Source: Bog-756 sp963745955
GTDB taxonomy: Bacteria > Actinomycetota > Acidimicrobiia > Acidimicrobiales > RAAP-2
Direction of reading: 5' to 3'
Length of the DNA: 64,000 bases
Assembly (NCBI GenBank): GCA_963745955.1
Contig: CAVUZI010000011.1
Span: 1,240,001 to 1,304,000, forward strand
Position 1 is the stretch's first letter, and every line of letters begins with the position of its first letter. Under the pieces are notes generated by a model. It was not told where the DNA came from and did not search any database. It saw only the letters and a program-made list of their open reading frames with translations. Both the position numbers and the translations under genes were made by a program. Shown piece by piece: positions 7,606-16,455 of the stretch.

Positions 7606-9411
7606 CGACTCCTCCTCGTCCCCCGGCGGCTCATCGACCTCGGGCTCATCGCTCACCGGCCGCAAGCGGCCATAGGGAACACCAGCGGGCTGGTCGTCGA
7701 GTCTGCCATGGAACTGCTCCTCCGTCGGGCCGTCCGGCGGTTCGGCCGGTTCGGCCGCTTCGGGGGGTGCGGCGGGTTCGGCCGGTTCGTCGGCCCGGTC
7801 CACGACGGCCCGGCGGGAGGCGCGCTCGGCCAGCACCGCTGCCGTGACCACGTAGGTGACCAGCCCGACGACGACGGCCAGCGCCACCCGGGCGAACAGC
7901 CCCACGCCGGATGTTGCGCCGGACACGTTGACGGCGAGCACGGTGGTCACTGCCATCACGCCCGAGGCGGCGAGCACCCGCCTGACCGGGACGGTCAGCT
8001 CATCGCCTCCGAGCCCGCCCACCCGCCGACGGATGACGGCCATGGCCAACAGGGCGGCGGCCGAGTAGGCGATGGAGAGCGACAAGGCCAGGCCCCGGAC
8101 CCCGAGTGGTCCTACCAGCGCCACCCCGAAGACGATGTTGAGGCCGTTCTCGACCAGGTACAGGCGGAACGCGGTACGGGTGTCCTGCATCGCCTGGAGG
8201 ATGCGCACCATGTACAAGAAGACACAGAAGCCGGGAAGTCCCAACGAGAACAAGGCCAGTGCCGAGGCCGCCGAGTTGGCTTCGGCCGCGGTCTCGGCAC
8301 CGTGGCCGAGCACCAGGTCGATCAGAGGGTGGGCCAGGAGCACCATGCCCACGGCCGACGGGATGATGATGGCCAGGATCCCCCTCAATCCGAAGGCCAT
8401 CCGGTGCCGGAAGGCAACCATGTCGCCGCGGGCCCAGCGGGCCGCCAGCGACGGGGTCACCGCACTCATCACCGAGACGGCCACGATCCCGTACGGAAGC
8501 TGGAAGAACCGGTAGGCATACGTATAGGCGGACACGGCACCCGGCACCTTGACCCCGTCGGCCAGCGCCAGGATGATGACCAGCGCCACCTGGTTGGCCA
8601 CCACCCAGCCGAACGTCCACCCGGCCAGGCGGGTGATCGTTCGCATGGCCTCGTGGGCCGGTTTCCACAGGAAGTGGACGTGCAGTCGGGCGCGGAGCAG
8701 GGAAGGGACCAGGAGTCCGGCCTGGACGACCACTCCGAGCGTGGTCCCGGCGGCCAGCAGGACCAGGGCGTCGTGGTGGGCGTCGAACGATGCCAGGCTG
8801 GGACGGGGGACGAGGGTGTGGAACCACACCAGGACCACGATCACCACGAGGTTGTTGGCGATGGGGACGAACATCGGGGCGGCGAACTTGCCGCGGGTGT
8901 TCAGCAAGGCCGTGAACAGGGCGATGAGGCCGTAGCAGGTGAGCTGGGGCACGAACCAGCGCAGGAAGAAGACTGCCTCCTGACGTTGGCGGACCACGTC
9001 CGGGTTGTGGTTGGTCACCGTGTAGAGGTGGATGATGTCGGGGGTGAGCAGGAAGAACGCCACCGTGGCCACGAGGAGGACGGTGATGGCCACTGTCACC
9101 ACCGCCGAGATAGCCTCCCAGGCCTCGTCGGCCCGGCGAGTGGTGAGGTGGTCGACGAACACGGGCACGAAAGTGGCTGAAAGCACCCCTCCTATGACGA
9201 TGTCGGTGACGATGTTCGGGGTGGTGTTGGCCAGGTTGTAGCCGTCGGCGAAACCACCGCCTCCAAGGACCACGGTGAGGGCGACCACGCTGGCCAGACC
9301 CGTGACCCTCGACAACGTGGTCCCGACGGCCATTCCCGCGGTGGCGCCGGCCAGGCGTCTCCTCCCCCCACCGGGGGCGGCCGGGAGGCCGTCGATCTCG
9401 GTGTCGGTCAC
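7606..9411 (-). CDS. murJ: Lipid II flippase MurJ (MviN)
   Basis: An integral membrane protein of the MOP superfamily that flips lipid II. Many hydrophobic segments are visible, starting GMAVGTTLSRVTGLASVVAL, with the family-typical FADGYNLANTTPNIV and GVLSATFVPVF region. The GTG start at 9411 overlaps the stop of the upstream DUF6049 gene (GTGA). After the last helix an acidic, Pro/Glu-rich tail of about 60 residues runs without any stop into the degV start at 7605. The annotated end is therefore the last codon before that ATG, and the product may be a MurJ-DegV fusion or may have lost its stop through an error. It lacks the pseudokinase-type domain of mycobacterial MurJ. Confidence 0.88.
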
Positions 9412-11627
9412 CGGACATCCCGCGGCGGGTCGTGCCCGGGCGGTTCTTCCTCCGCCAGCCGCAGGGATCGCCGCTTGCGGGAGGTCCTGACCCACCAGAC
9501 GGCCAGGACCGCCACGGCGCCGACCGACAGGACGATCCCCACGATGGAGGTGGCCGTGGACCGGACCACGATCTGGCCGCTCGAGAGCTGGAGACCGCCC
9601 GACGGTGAGTCCAGTGTGATGGCCACCGTGAAGACCCCGGAGGTGCGGGCCCTGACGTTGACGTAGACGACGTTGGTGTGGCTGTGGCCGGGCAACACAT
9701 TGGTGGACTGCGTCCAACCGGTCGTCCCGTTGGCAAAGAGCAATTTGTCGCTCGTGACGGTCAGGGTCGCTGTGACCGGATAGGGCGCCGACGACACGAT
9801 GTCGATCGGCAATCTGCCCTGTTGCGAGGTGAGGGTGAGGGACTGCCCGTTTGCCACCTCCAGCTGGGCCAGTTGGGCGTTGAGTGCCGATCGGGTGTTG
9901 TGCAGCACCGCCGTCTGCTGGGCCGGTCGCAGCAGGTCGGACTCACCGGCCAGCACCAGATCCCCGAGCGTGGCGCTCAGCGAGCGGGCCGTCGGTGCCG
10001 CGACCGAGAAGCTGTTGATCCTCTGCCGTTGGGTGCGGATGGCGCCCGCCGGCAGCCCTGCACTTCCGGTGCCCGAGAGCAGCCTGCACGCGTTCCGGCA
10101 GGTGGTGGCGGTCGGGAAGCTGTCGAAGAGTTCGGACGTGGTGACGGACTGGATGATCGGGTTTCCGGCCAGCGCACCGAGCAAGGCGTTGACGAAGGCG
10201 GGGTTGTCCGACCAGGAGGACGGGGGAACCCCGACGACGGCGCGGGCGGTGTCGTCGTTGGGCTGCTCGTAGTAGATCTGGGCCAGCTCGGCCACCAGCT
10301 GGTGGGCGGCGAGGACGGGGTTGCCGGGCGGTCCGGTGAATCGGGCCGACAGGTTGGAGGCGAAGGCGGTCATCGGCGTCCCGCTGCTCGTGGCCAGGGC
10401 GAAGGGCTTGGCCGTCGAACCGTTCGTCGGGGGGGACGACACGCTTCCGGAGGGCAGGATCACCCGGCTGTAGCCGTCCGTCTGCAGTTGGTCGAGCGCG
10501 GCAGTGTCCAGCGGCTTGTCGGAGACCCACGTCCCCAGGTGGCCCGGTGCCGTGGCCAGATGGGTCACCCGGGCGGAGATGGCGTTGGTGCCCCGGGTGA
10601 CCTGCATGGACAATTCGTTGCTCAGGCCGGCCGCCACCAGGCCCGATGCGTTGACGGGGACGAACGTCGTGGACGCGAATTGGTGGAGGGTGGGAGTCGT
10701 CGCCAGGGCCGAGAGCTCGTTCACGGTGGCCTGGTGACCGGCCGACTGGAGGGCACCGACGGCTTGGGCGCTGGCCTCCAGGGTGAGGGGCACGGTCGGG
10801 TTCCGGGCCACTGCGCCGACCGTGCCGATGAGCGCGCCCATGGCGGCCGCCGACGGGTTGGCCAGGGCGGAGGCCGGCCGGACCAGCAGCTGGCTCGCCT
10901 TCGGTGCCGGAGCGGCCACGATGGCGGTACGGATGGGAAGCACCAGGGCGAATCGCAGTTTCTGCGTGCTCGGCGCGGCATCGGTGTAGATGAGGTGGGT
11001 GGTGATACCCCCGACGACCTGGCCGCTGGCCATGTCGACCAGGTCGACCCGCACCGGGTACACCCCGGCCGGATAGAGGCCGCACTGGTCGGCCACGGAG
11101 GCCAGGTCGATGGTGAACCCGCCCGGGGTCGAGGCCTGGGCGTCATCCACCTTCACCGGGAGCGAGAGAGCGAAGCCTCCGCCGGCCTCCGCCGGCAGCC
11201 CGCTGACCGGCAGCGGCGTTCTGGTCGAGGAGATGGGTGTCCCCGATGGAGGTGCCGTCACCGACTGATCGAATCCCGAGATGCTCGACAGGCAGGGGTA
11301 GACGTCGATCGACACCCCGAGCCGGGCGGGCGGCGGGGTCCGGTTCCCGGCCTCGAGCCGGAGGGCGAAGTGTCGGCCCTTCGATACCCACGGAGTCTGG
11401 GCCAGCAGGGTCAGGGGGGCGGACGGCGCCCGGGTCACGGCGGCCGAGGCGATGATCGAGCGGGTGTGGGCCGCGGCGTTGCCGGGGGCGACGAACAGGG
11501 CGGGTGCGAGCAACAGGACCAGGAGAGCGACGCCCCGACCCGGCCCCACGGACGCCGAGCAGCCCGGCCGACCCGGGGACCTCCGTCGGCTGCCGCTGGG
11601 GCATGGGCTGCCTCGTTCCCGATCCAC
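9408..11627 (-). CDS. DUF6049 family secreted/anchored protein (Rv3909-like)
   Basis: A 739-residue protein with an N-terminal signal-anchor (about 31-52, GVALLVLLLAPALFV and following), a large extracytoplasmic part and one C-terminal transmembrane helix (about 694-714, IVGIVLSVGAVAVLAVWWV) followed by a basic cytoplasmic tail. Position and architecture match the conserved actinobacterial gene just upstream of murJ (Rv3909 in M. tuberculosis). Its function is unknown, presumably in the envelope. It overlaps murJ by 4 bases and is divergent from pcnA, with about 41 bases between the two starts. Confidence 0.8.
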   Translation of the reverse strand: MDRERGSPCPSGSRRRSPGRPGCSASVGPGRGVALLVLLLAPALFVAPGNAAAHTRSIIASAAVTRAPSAPLTLLAQTPWVSKGRHFALRLEAGNRTPPPARLGVSIDVYPCLSSISGFDQSVTAPPSGTPISSTRTPLPVSGLPAEAGGGFALSLPVKVDDAQASTPGGFTIDLASVADQCGLYPAGVYPVRVDLVDMASGQVVGGITTHLIYTDAAPSTQKLRFALVLPIRTAIVAAPAPKASQLLVRPASALANPSAAAMGALIGTVGAVARNPTVPLTLEASAQAVGALQSAGHQATVNELSALATTPTLHQFASTTFVPVNASGLVAAGLSNELSMQVTRGTNAISARVTHLATAPGHLGTWVSDKPLDTAALDQLQTDGYSRVILPSGSVSSPPTNGSTAKPFALATSSGTPMTAFASNLSARFTGPPGNPVLAAHQLVAELAQIYYEQPNDDTARAVVGVPPSSWSDNPAFVNALLGALAGNPIIQSVTTSELFDSFPTATTCRNACRLLSGTGSAGLPAGAIRTQRQRINSFSVAAPTARSLSATLGDLVLAGESDLLRPAQQTAVLHNTRSALNAQLAQLEVANGQSLTLTSQQGRLPIDIVSSAPYPVTATLTVTSDKLLFANGTTGWTQSTNVLPGHSHTNVVYVNVRARTSGVFTVAITLDSPSGGLQLSSGQIVVRSTATSIVGIVLSVGAVAVLAVWWVRTSRKRRSLRLAEEEPPGHDPPRDVR

Positions 11628-11668
11628 TTCGGACGGCAGCCTACGCCAGTCGCACTACCCTCGGCGGC

Positions 11669-13057
11669 GTGTTCCCTGAGCGACTGCAACCTCTGGTGGA
11701 GGCCACCGCCGAGCTCTCCGATCGGTTCCGGTCGGCGGGTCACTCCCTCTACCTGGTGGGGGGTTCGGTCCGTGACGCCATCTCCGGCGAGGCCGATTCC
11801 GCCGACGCCGACGGGACGGGGGACCTCGACTTCACCACCGATGCCCGGCCCGACGCCATCGAGGCGGTGGTCACGGGCTGGGCCGACGCCGTGTGGACGC
11901 AGGGAAAGCGCTTCGGCACCATCGGGTGCCGGCGCGGGAACCAGAAGTACGAGATCACCACCCATCGGGCCGAGGCCTACCACCCCGATTCGCGCAAGCC
12001 CGACGTGGCCTTCGGGACCAGGGTGGAGGACGACCTGGCCCGCCGGGACTTCACCATCAACGCCATGGCGCTCCGCCTCCCCGAGCTCGAGCTCATGGAT
12101 CCGTTCGACGGCCTGGTGGACCTCGCCGCCCACCGGCTCCGGACGCCGCTCGATCCCGAGGTGTCTTTCGCCGACGATCCGCTCCGCATGCTCCGCGCCG
12201 CACGGTTCATCGCCAAGCTCGATCTGGAACCGGCCCCGGAGCTGGTGGCCGCCGTCCGCGCCGGCCATCACCGTCTCTCCATCGTCTCGGCGGAGCGGAT
12301 CAGGGACGAATTGAACAGGATCGTCATGGTGCCGGTGCCGTCGGTCGCACTGTGGTTCGTCGTCCGCACGGGCCTGGCTGACGAATTCCTGCCCGAGCTG
12401 CCGGGCCTGGCCCTCGAACAGGACCCCATCCACCGGCACAAGGACGTGTTGGCCCACACGCTGGCCGTGGTGGACAAGACGAGCGCCGATCGCATGCTGC
12501 GCCTGGCTGCGCTCTTCCACGACGTGGGCAAACCGAGGACCCGGGCTTTCGTCGACGGTGGAGTGACCTTCCACCACCACGAGGTGGTCGGGGCGCGTAT
12601 GACCCGGAAACGCATGCAGGCCCTGCGGTATCCCAACGACGAGGTGGATATCGTGACCGAGCTGGTCAACCTGCACCTGCGCTTCCACACCTACCGGTTG
12701 GGGTGGACGGACCGAGCCGTGCGTCGCTACGTCCGAGACGCAGGCCCGTTGCTCGACCGCCTCAATGAGCTGACCCGCTGTGACTGCACCACCCGGAACG
12801 CCAACAAGGCCAGGGCCCTCGGTCGCCGCATGGACGAGCTCGAGGCGCGCATCGTGGAGCTCCGGCAACAAGAGGAGCTGGACGCCATCCGTCCCGACCT
12901 CGACGGGTCACAAGTCATGGACGAGCTGGGTCTCGAACCCGGGCGCGACGTGGGTCGGGCCCTCGCCTTCCTCCTCGAGCTACGCCTCGAGGAGGGGCCG
13001 TTGGGCGAGGACGAAGCCCGCAAGCGGCTGAGCGTCTGGTGGTCTCAGCAAGCTTGA
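11669..13057 (+). CDS. pcnA: CCA tRNA nucleotidyltransferase / poly(A) polymerase family protein
   Basis: The nucleotidyltransferase head has YLVGGSVRDAI and GDLDFTTDARPD with the catalytic acidic pair, then RRDFTINAMAL and the RADPLRMLRAARF-like segment (FADDPLRMLRAARF). The C-terminal half has an HD phosphohydrolase motif (LAALFHDVGKP). This matches the actinobacterial PcnA family, which adds or repairs the tRNA 3' CCA end. I chose GTG 11669 (VFPERLQPL) because homologues begin close to this point and the upstream open frame has no family similarity. About 462 residues. Confidence 0.9.
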   Translation: MFPERLQPLVEATAELSDRFRSAGHSLYLVGGSVRDAISGEADSADADGTGDLDFTTDARPDAIEAVVTGWADAVWTQGKRFGTIGCRRGNQKYEITTHRAEAYHPDSRKPDVAFGTRVEDDLARRDFTINAMALRLPELELMDPFDGLVDLAAHRLRTPLDPEVSFADDPLRMLRAARFIAKLDLEPAPELVAAVRAGHHRLSIVSAERIRDELNRIVMVPVPSVALWFVVRTGLADEFLPELPGLALEQDPIHRHKDVLAHTLAVVDKTSADRMLRLAALFHDVGKPRTRAFVDGGVTFHHHEVVGARMTRKRMQALRYPNDEVDIVTELVNLHLRFHTYRLGWTDRAVRRYVRDAGPLLDRLNELTRCDCTTRNANKARALGRRMDELEARIVELRQQEELDAIRPDLDGSQVMDELGLEPGRDVGRALAFLLELRLEEGPLGEDEARKRLSVWWSQQA

Positions 13058-13090
13058 GCGGCTCCGGGTCCGGACCACCTGCGGACGGCC

Positions 13091-13114
13091 CCGGCCGACC
13101 GGTCAGTCGGCCGG
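13091..13114. terminator. GC-rich hairpin between convergent pcnA and ino1
   Basis: CCGGCCGAC (13091-13099) pairs exactly with GTCGGCCGG (13106-13114) around a 6-base loop. It lies in the 69-base gap between convergent genes, with no U-tract. Confidence 0.55.
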
Positions 13115-13126
13115 CCAGTCCTCCGG

Positions 13127-14224
13127 TCAGTCCTCCGGCCAGACCGGGCCCGGATCTCCGTCGGCGAACGACTCGACCAGGTCGTGGGCCACGTCGTCGT
13201 GGTACTGGACGGGTGGTGACTTCATGAAATAGGCCGATGGTCCGAGGAGGGGACCGCCGATGCCGCGGTCGAGGGCGAGCTTCGTGCACCGGACTGCGTC
13301 GATGATGACGCCGGCCGAGTTGGGGGAGTCCCACACCTCGAGTTTGAGCTCGAGGTTGAGCGGGACATCCCCGAAGTTACGCCCCTCCATCCGGATGTAG
13401 GCCCACTTGCGGTCGTGGAGCCACGGCACATGATCCGAGGGCCCGATGTGGACGTCGTCGGCCGGAAGGGCACCGTGCTCGATCTGGCTGGTCACCGCCT
13501 GGGTCTTCGAGACCTTCTTCGATTCGAGGCGGTCCCGCTCCAGCATGTTCTTGAAGTCCATGTTCCCGCCCACGTTGAGCTGGTAGGTGTGATCGAGGGC
13601 CAGCCCCCGATCCTCGAACAGCCGGGTCAGAATCCGGTGGACGATCGTCGAGCCCACCTGGCTCTTGATGTCGTCGCCCACGATGGGGAGGCCGGCGGCC
13701 TGGAACCGGCGGGCCCACTCGGGGTCGGAGGCGATGAACACCGGGATGGCGTTGACGAAGCCCACCCCGGCCTGCAGACACGCCTCGGCGTAGAAGCGCT
13801 GTGCCTGTTCGGAGCCCACCGGAAGGTAGCTGACCAGCACGTCGGCACGGGACTCCTTGAGGGCGACGACGACATCGATGGGCTCCGCCGGCGACTCCTC
13901 GACGGTCTCGCGGTAGTACTTCCCGAACCCGTCGAGGGTCGGACCCCGCTGCACCGTGACCCCGAGCTCGCCCACCCCGGCGAAGCGGATGGTGTTGTTC
14001 TGCCCGGCGAAGATGGCCTTCCCGAGGTCCGTGCCGACTTTGGCCGCGTCGGCGTCGAAGGCCGCGACGAACTCCAGGTCCCGAACGTGGTAGCCACCGA
14101 GAACGACATGCATCAGCCCGGGAACCGTTTCGGTCGGATCGGCGTCGCGGTAGTACTCGACTCCCTGAATGAGTGAGCTGGCGCAGTTGCCCACGCCGGC
14201 GATGGCTACACGGATGGTGCTCAT
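13127..14224 (-). CDS. ino1: Inositol-3-phosphate (myo-inositol-1-phosphate) synthase
   Basis: Converts glucose 6-phosphate to 1D-myo-inositol 3-phosphate with bound NAD, feeding phosphatidylinositol and mycothiol synthesis in actinobacteria. The N-terminal Rossmann motif is VAIAGVGNCASSLIQG. The conserved core includes DDIKSQVGSTIVHR, QLNVGGNMDFKNM and YIRMEGRNFGDVPLNLELKLEVWDS fragments. At 365 residues it matches the short actinobacterial form. Start ATG 14224 overlaps the stop of the upstream padR gene by 4 bases, so the regulator and enzyme form one operon, as in mycobacteria (Rv0047c-Rv0046c). Confidence 0.95.
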   Translation of the reverse strand: MSTIRVAIAGVGNCASSLIQGVEYYRDADPTETVPGLMHVVLGGYHVRDLEFVAAFDADAAKVGTDLGKAIFAGQNNTIRFAGVGELGVTVQRGPTLDGFGKYYRETVEESPAEPIDVVVALKESRADVLVSYLPVGSEQAQRFYAEACLQAGVGFVNAIPVFIASDPEWARRFQAAGLPIVGDDIKSQVGSTIVHRILTRLFEDRGLALDHTYQLNVGGNMDFKNMLERDRLESKKVSKTQAVTSQIEHGALPADDVHIGPSDHVPWLHDRKWAYIRMEGRNFGDVPLNLELKLEVWDSPNSAGVIIDAVRCTKLALDRGIGGPLLGPSAYFMKSPPVQYHDDVAHDLVESFADGDPGPVWPED

Positions 14225-14904
14225 GTATCGGTTCCCTTCGTTGTTTTCACTGCGCTCCCACGACGGGGTTCGCGATTCTCGGATCTGGATGCTGACTGCT
14301 TCTGTCGTTCGAGCTCGATGAGGCGGTCGAGCCAGGCAATGTCGTGCTCGGTGGCCTCGGTGCCGTGCTCGACCAGGGATCTGGTGTACATATCGAGGGT
14401 CTCCCCCGCGGCACGGATGTGATCGTTGGCCAGGCGCCTGGTCAGCTGGGCCCGCCGGCGCTCGAGGAGGGCGAGCCGGGCCTGGGGGGCCAGATGCCGG
14501 GCAAAGGCGAGGCGCAGGCCGAAGCTCCGGGCGTCGTCGGCTCCGGCCGGCTCGTCGGCGTCGAGGAGCTCCTCGAAGTGCTTGCGACCCTGTGCCGTGA
14601 TCCGGTACACCTTGCGCGACCGCTTGCTGCCACGCGTGGTTCCGGCCCGGCGGGCGCGCAGCCCCGCACGGTCGCCGCTCAGTGAACCGGTTGGCGGGAT
14701 GGGGGACACGGCAGGGGTGCCGGGCGACTCGGTGACCGTCACGGCTCCGCTCGCCTCCAGGCGGGAGAGCGCGGGGTAGAGCGACCCGAAGGAGATGTTG
14801 GCGAACAGACCCAGCTCGTCACGGAGCCGTCGCCGGATCTCGTAGCCATGGAGCTCCTGCTCGTGCAAGAGACCCAAGATGGCCAGATCGAGCATCAGGA
14901 ACAC
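14221..14904 (-). CDS. PadR family transcriptional regulator
   Basis: The N-terminal winged helix is characteristic (LDLAILGLLHEQELHGYEIRRRL, then FGSLYPALSRLEASG), and the C-terminal half is a helical dimerisation region (RRAQLTRRLANDH). A roughly 35-residue Pro/Gly/Arg-rich insertion sits where the wing hairpin is normally short. A later in-frame ATG at 14895 (MLDLAIL) may be the true start. It is coupled to ino1 by a 4-base overlap and probably autoregulates through the palindromes just upstream. Confidence 0.9.
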   Translation of the reverse strand: MFLMLDLAILGLLHEQELHGYEIRRRLRDELGLFANISFGSLYPALSRLEASGAVTVTESPGTPAVSPIPPTGSLSGDRAGLRARRAGTTRGSKRSRKVYRITAQGRKHFEELLDADEPAGADDARSFGLRLAFARHLAPQARLALLERRRAQLTRRLANDHIRAAGETLDMYTRSLVEHGTEATEHDIAWLDRLIELERQKQSASRSENREPRRGSAVKTTKGTDT

Positions 14905-14960
14905 CGACCGGACAGACAGTGGGCGCGACCGGGCTCGGGAGGTCCGGAAGCCGTCCGCGG

Positions 14961-15027
14961 CCCGATGTGTTCCCGTCGCATATCAGCAACGATATATCAT
15001 TTCGATATATCAAATCAATACATCGGG
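14961..15027. promoter_or_regulatory. Candidate PadR operator with nested palindromes
   Basis: Two GATATATC palindromes (14991-14998 and 15004-15011) sit inside an outer inverted repeat, CCCGATGT (14961-14968) with ACATCGGG (15020-15027). This AT-rich island contrasts with its GC-rich surroundings. It lies upstream of padR-ino1 and of the divergent DUF5318 gene. PadR regulators bind AT-rich dyads of this type, so autoregulation is inferred. Confidence 0.7.
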
Positions 15028-15142
15028 CCGATCCGTCAATCGACGGCCGTGCCCGGGGCTCGGTCAGGCCGTCGCGGCTCGTGCCGGGCCGGCCCGGTCC
15101 ACAACAGTGCCCCGTCGCCCACGACGGATTACCCTGGTTTGC

Positions 15143-15586
15143 GTGAGCTTCCGATCAGGGGCACTCGAAGGTGTGCAGACATCTCCCACCGGGGGGCAGG
15201 TCGAGTATCTGCTCGCTCGCAACGCGGTGATCCGCGAGTACCGAAAGGGCCGGCTGTCCCGCCTCGATGTCTGTGACGCCCATCCCGAGCTGCTCCGGGT
15301 GGCCCGGAACCTGGGCCACCCGACCGGTCACCAGTGCCCCATCTGCGAGGAATCCGACCTTGTCGAGGTCACCTTCGTCTTCGGCTCACGGCTGCCACCG
15401 GGCGGCCGTTGCGTCGCCACGCAGACCGAACTGGCCCGCTACTGGCGGCGGAAGGAGCCGGTGGTCTGCTATGTCATCGAGGTGTGCACGGAGTGCTCGT
15501 GGAACCACCTCTCCCGCATGTATCCGGCCGGCGCCGGGGTGGACGCAGTAGCCAGGAAGTCGGTCCGGGGCCGGGCCAGCCTGTAG
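15143..15586 (+). CDS. DUF5318 family protein with zinc-ribbon-like cysteines
   Basis: 147 residues from GTG 15143 (VSFRSGALEGVQT). It contains CPICEE at about residues 65-70 and CYVIEVCTECSWNH at about 108-121, giving a Cys-x2-Cys pair twice, as expected for a zinc ribbon. The family is actinobacterial, and its gene is commonly close to padR/ino1. The function is unknown. An open frame extends further upstream but crosses the palindromic operator and shows no family similarity. Confidence 0.8.
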   Translation: MSFRSGALEGVQTSPTGGQVEYLLARNAVIREYRKGRLSRLDVCDAHPELLRVARNLGHPTGHQCPICEESDLVEVTFVFGSRLPPGGRCVATQTELARYWRRKEPVVCYVIEVCTECSWNHLSRMYPAGAGVDAVARKSVRGRASL

Positions 15587-15675
15587 CGGCCGGACAGATC
15601 CGGGGCCGGGCCGGCGCCCGACAACCCGCCCGGCGCCAAGTGGACGAGGTGGGCGATCCCCGGTAGAAGTGGGGG

Positions 15676-16455
15676 ATGATCCTCGAAGGCAAGACCGTCC
15701 TCGTGACCGGCGTGGGAAACGGCCTCGGCCGCGAATGCGCAGCCAGCGTCTTTCGTGACGGGGCGAACGTGGTCATGGCCGCCCGCACCCAGGAGACGCT
15801 GACCGCCATCGCCGACGATCTCGACCCGAGCGGCGACCGGGTCGCCACCCACGCCACCGACATCACCGATGCCGATTCGTGTGCCTCCTTGGTCGATGCG
15901 GCGAAGAACCGCTTCGGGTCGGTGGACGCGTTGATCCAGGTGGCGGCCTACGAAAACGTCTGGGGCGGACTGTACGACCTCAAGTTCGACGCCTGGCGCA
16001 AGGCGTTCGAGACCAACGTCTTCGGTGCCCTCACCGTGATCAGACCCGTGGCCGAGGCCATGAAGGCGGGCGGGGGCGGGTCGGTGGTTCTCATCGGCTC
16101 CCAGTCCATGTTCCAACCCGCCCTCCCACAGAGTGGCTATGCCGCATCGAAGAGCGCACTGCTGACAGCCATGTACTACCTGGTCGAGGAGCTGGGCCCC
16201 GACAACATCCGCCTCAATATGGTCGTCCCGTCGTGGATGTGGGGTCCGAACGTCGAGATGTACGTCACGGGCACGGCCAAGCACACCGGCCGGTCGCAGG
16301 ACGATGTCCTGCACGACATCGTCGGCAAGTTCCCCCTCCGTCGCATGACCGAGGACGGTGAGGTCGCCGACGTGGCCGCATTCTTCGCCTCGGATCGGGC
16401 CAAGGCGGTGACCGGGCAGTACCTGCTGGTCAACTCGGGCGAGATGCACCGATGA
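15676..16455 (+). CDS. Short-chain dehydrogenase/reductase (SDR)
   Basis: 259 residues of classical SDR. The NAD(P) motif TGVGNGLGRE is at about 11-20. The expected NNAG segment reads QVAAYENV, a deviation. The catalytic Ser precedes the SGYAASKSALL Tyr-x3-Lys motif. A C-terminal region replaces the usual DGG with NSGEMHR. The substrate is unknown. It is the first gene of a three-gene plus-strand set. Its stop overlaps the next start by 4 bases (ATGA), so the product probably works with the downstream oxidoreductase. Confidence 0.87.
   Translation: MILEGKTVLVTGVGNGLGRECAASVFRDGANVVMAARTQETLTAIADDLDPSGDRVATHATDITDADSCASLVDAAKNRFGSVDALIQVAAYENVWGGLYDLKFDAWRKAFETNVFGALTVIRPVAEAMKAGGGGSVVLIGSQSMFQPALPQSGYAASKSALLTAMYYLVEELGPDNIRLNMVVPSWMWGPNVEMYVTGTAKHTGRSQDDVLHDIVGKFPLRRMTEDGEVADVAAFFASDRAKAVTGQYLLVNSGEMHR

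Noticed and set aside
6985..9180. 731-codon plus-strand open frame
   Set aside because: It runs antisense to murJ/degV, is rich in Gly/Arg/His and matches no family. It is a high-GC shadow of the real genes.
9678..12314. 878-codon plus-strand open frame
   Set aside because: It is antisense to the DUF6049 gene and out of frame with pcnA, with low-complexity Gly/Arg/Pro content.
14879..15142. N-terminal extension of the DUF5318 protein
   Set aside because: The frame would start on the padR strand and read through the palindromic operator; the family begins at GTG 15143.
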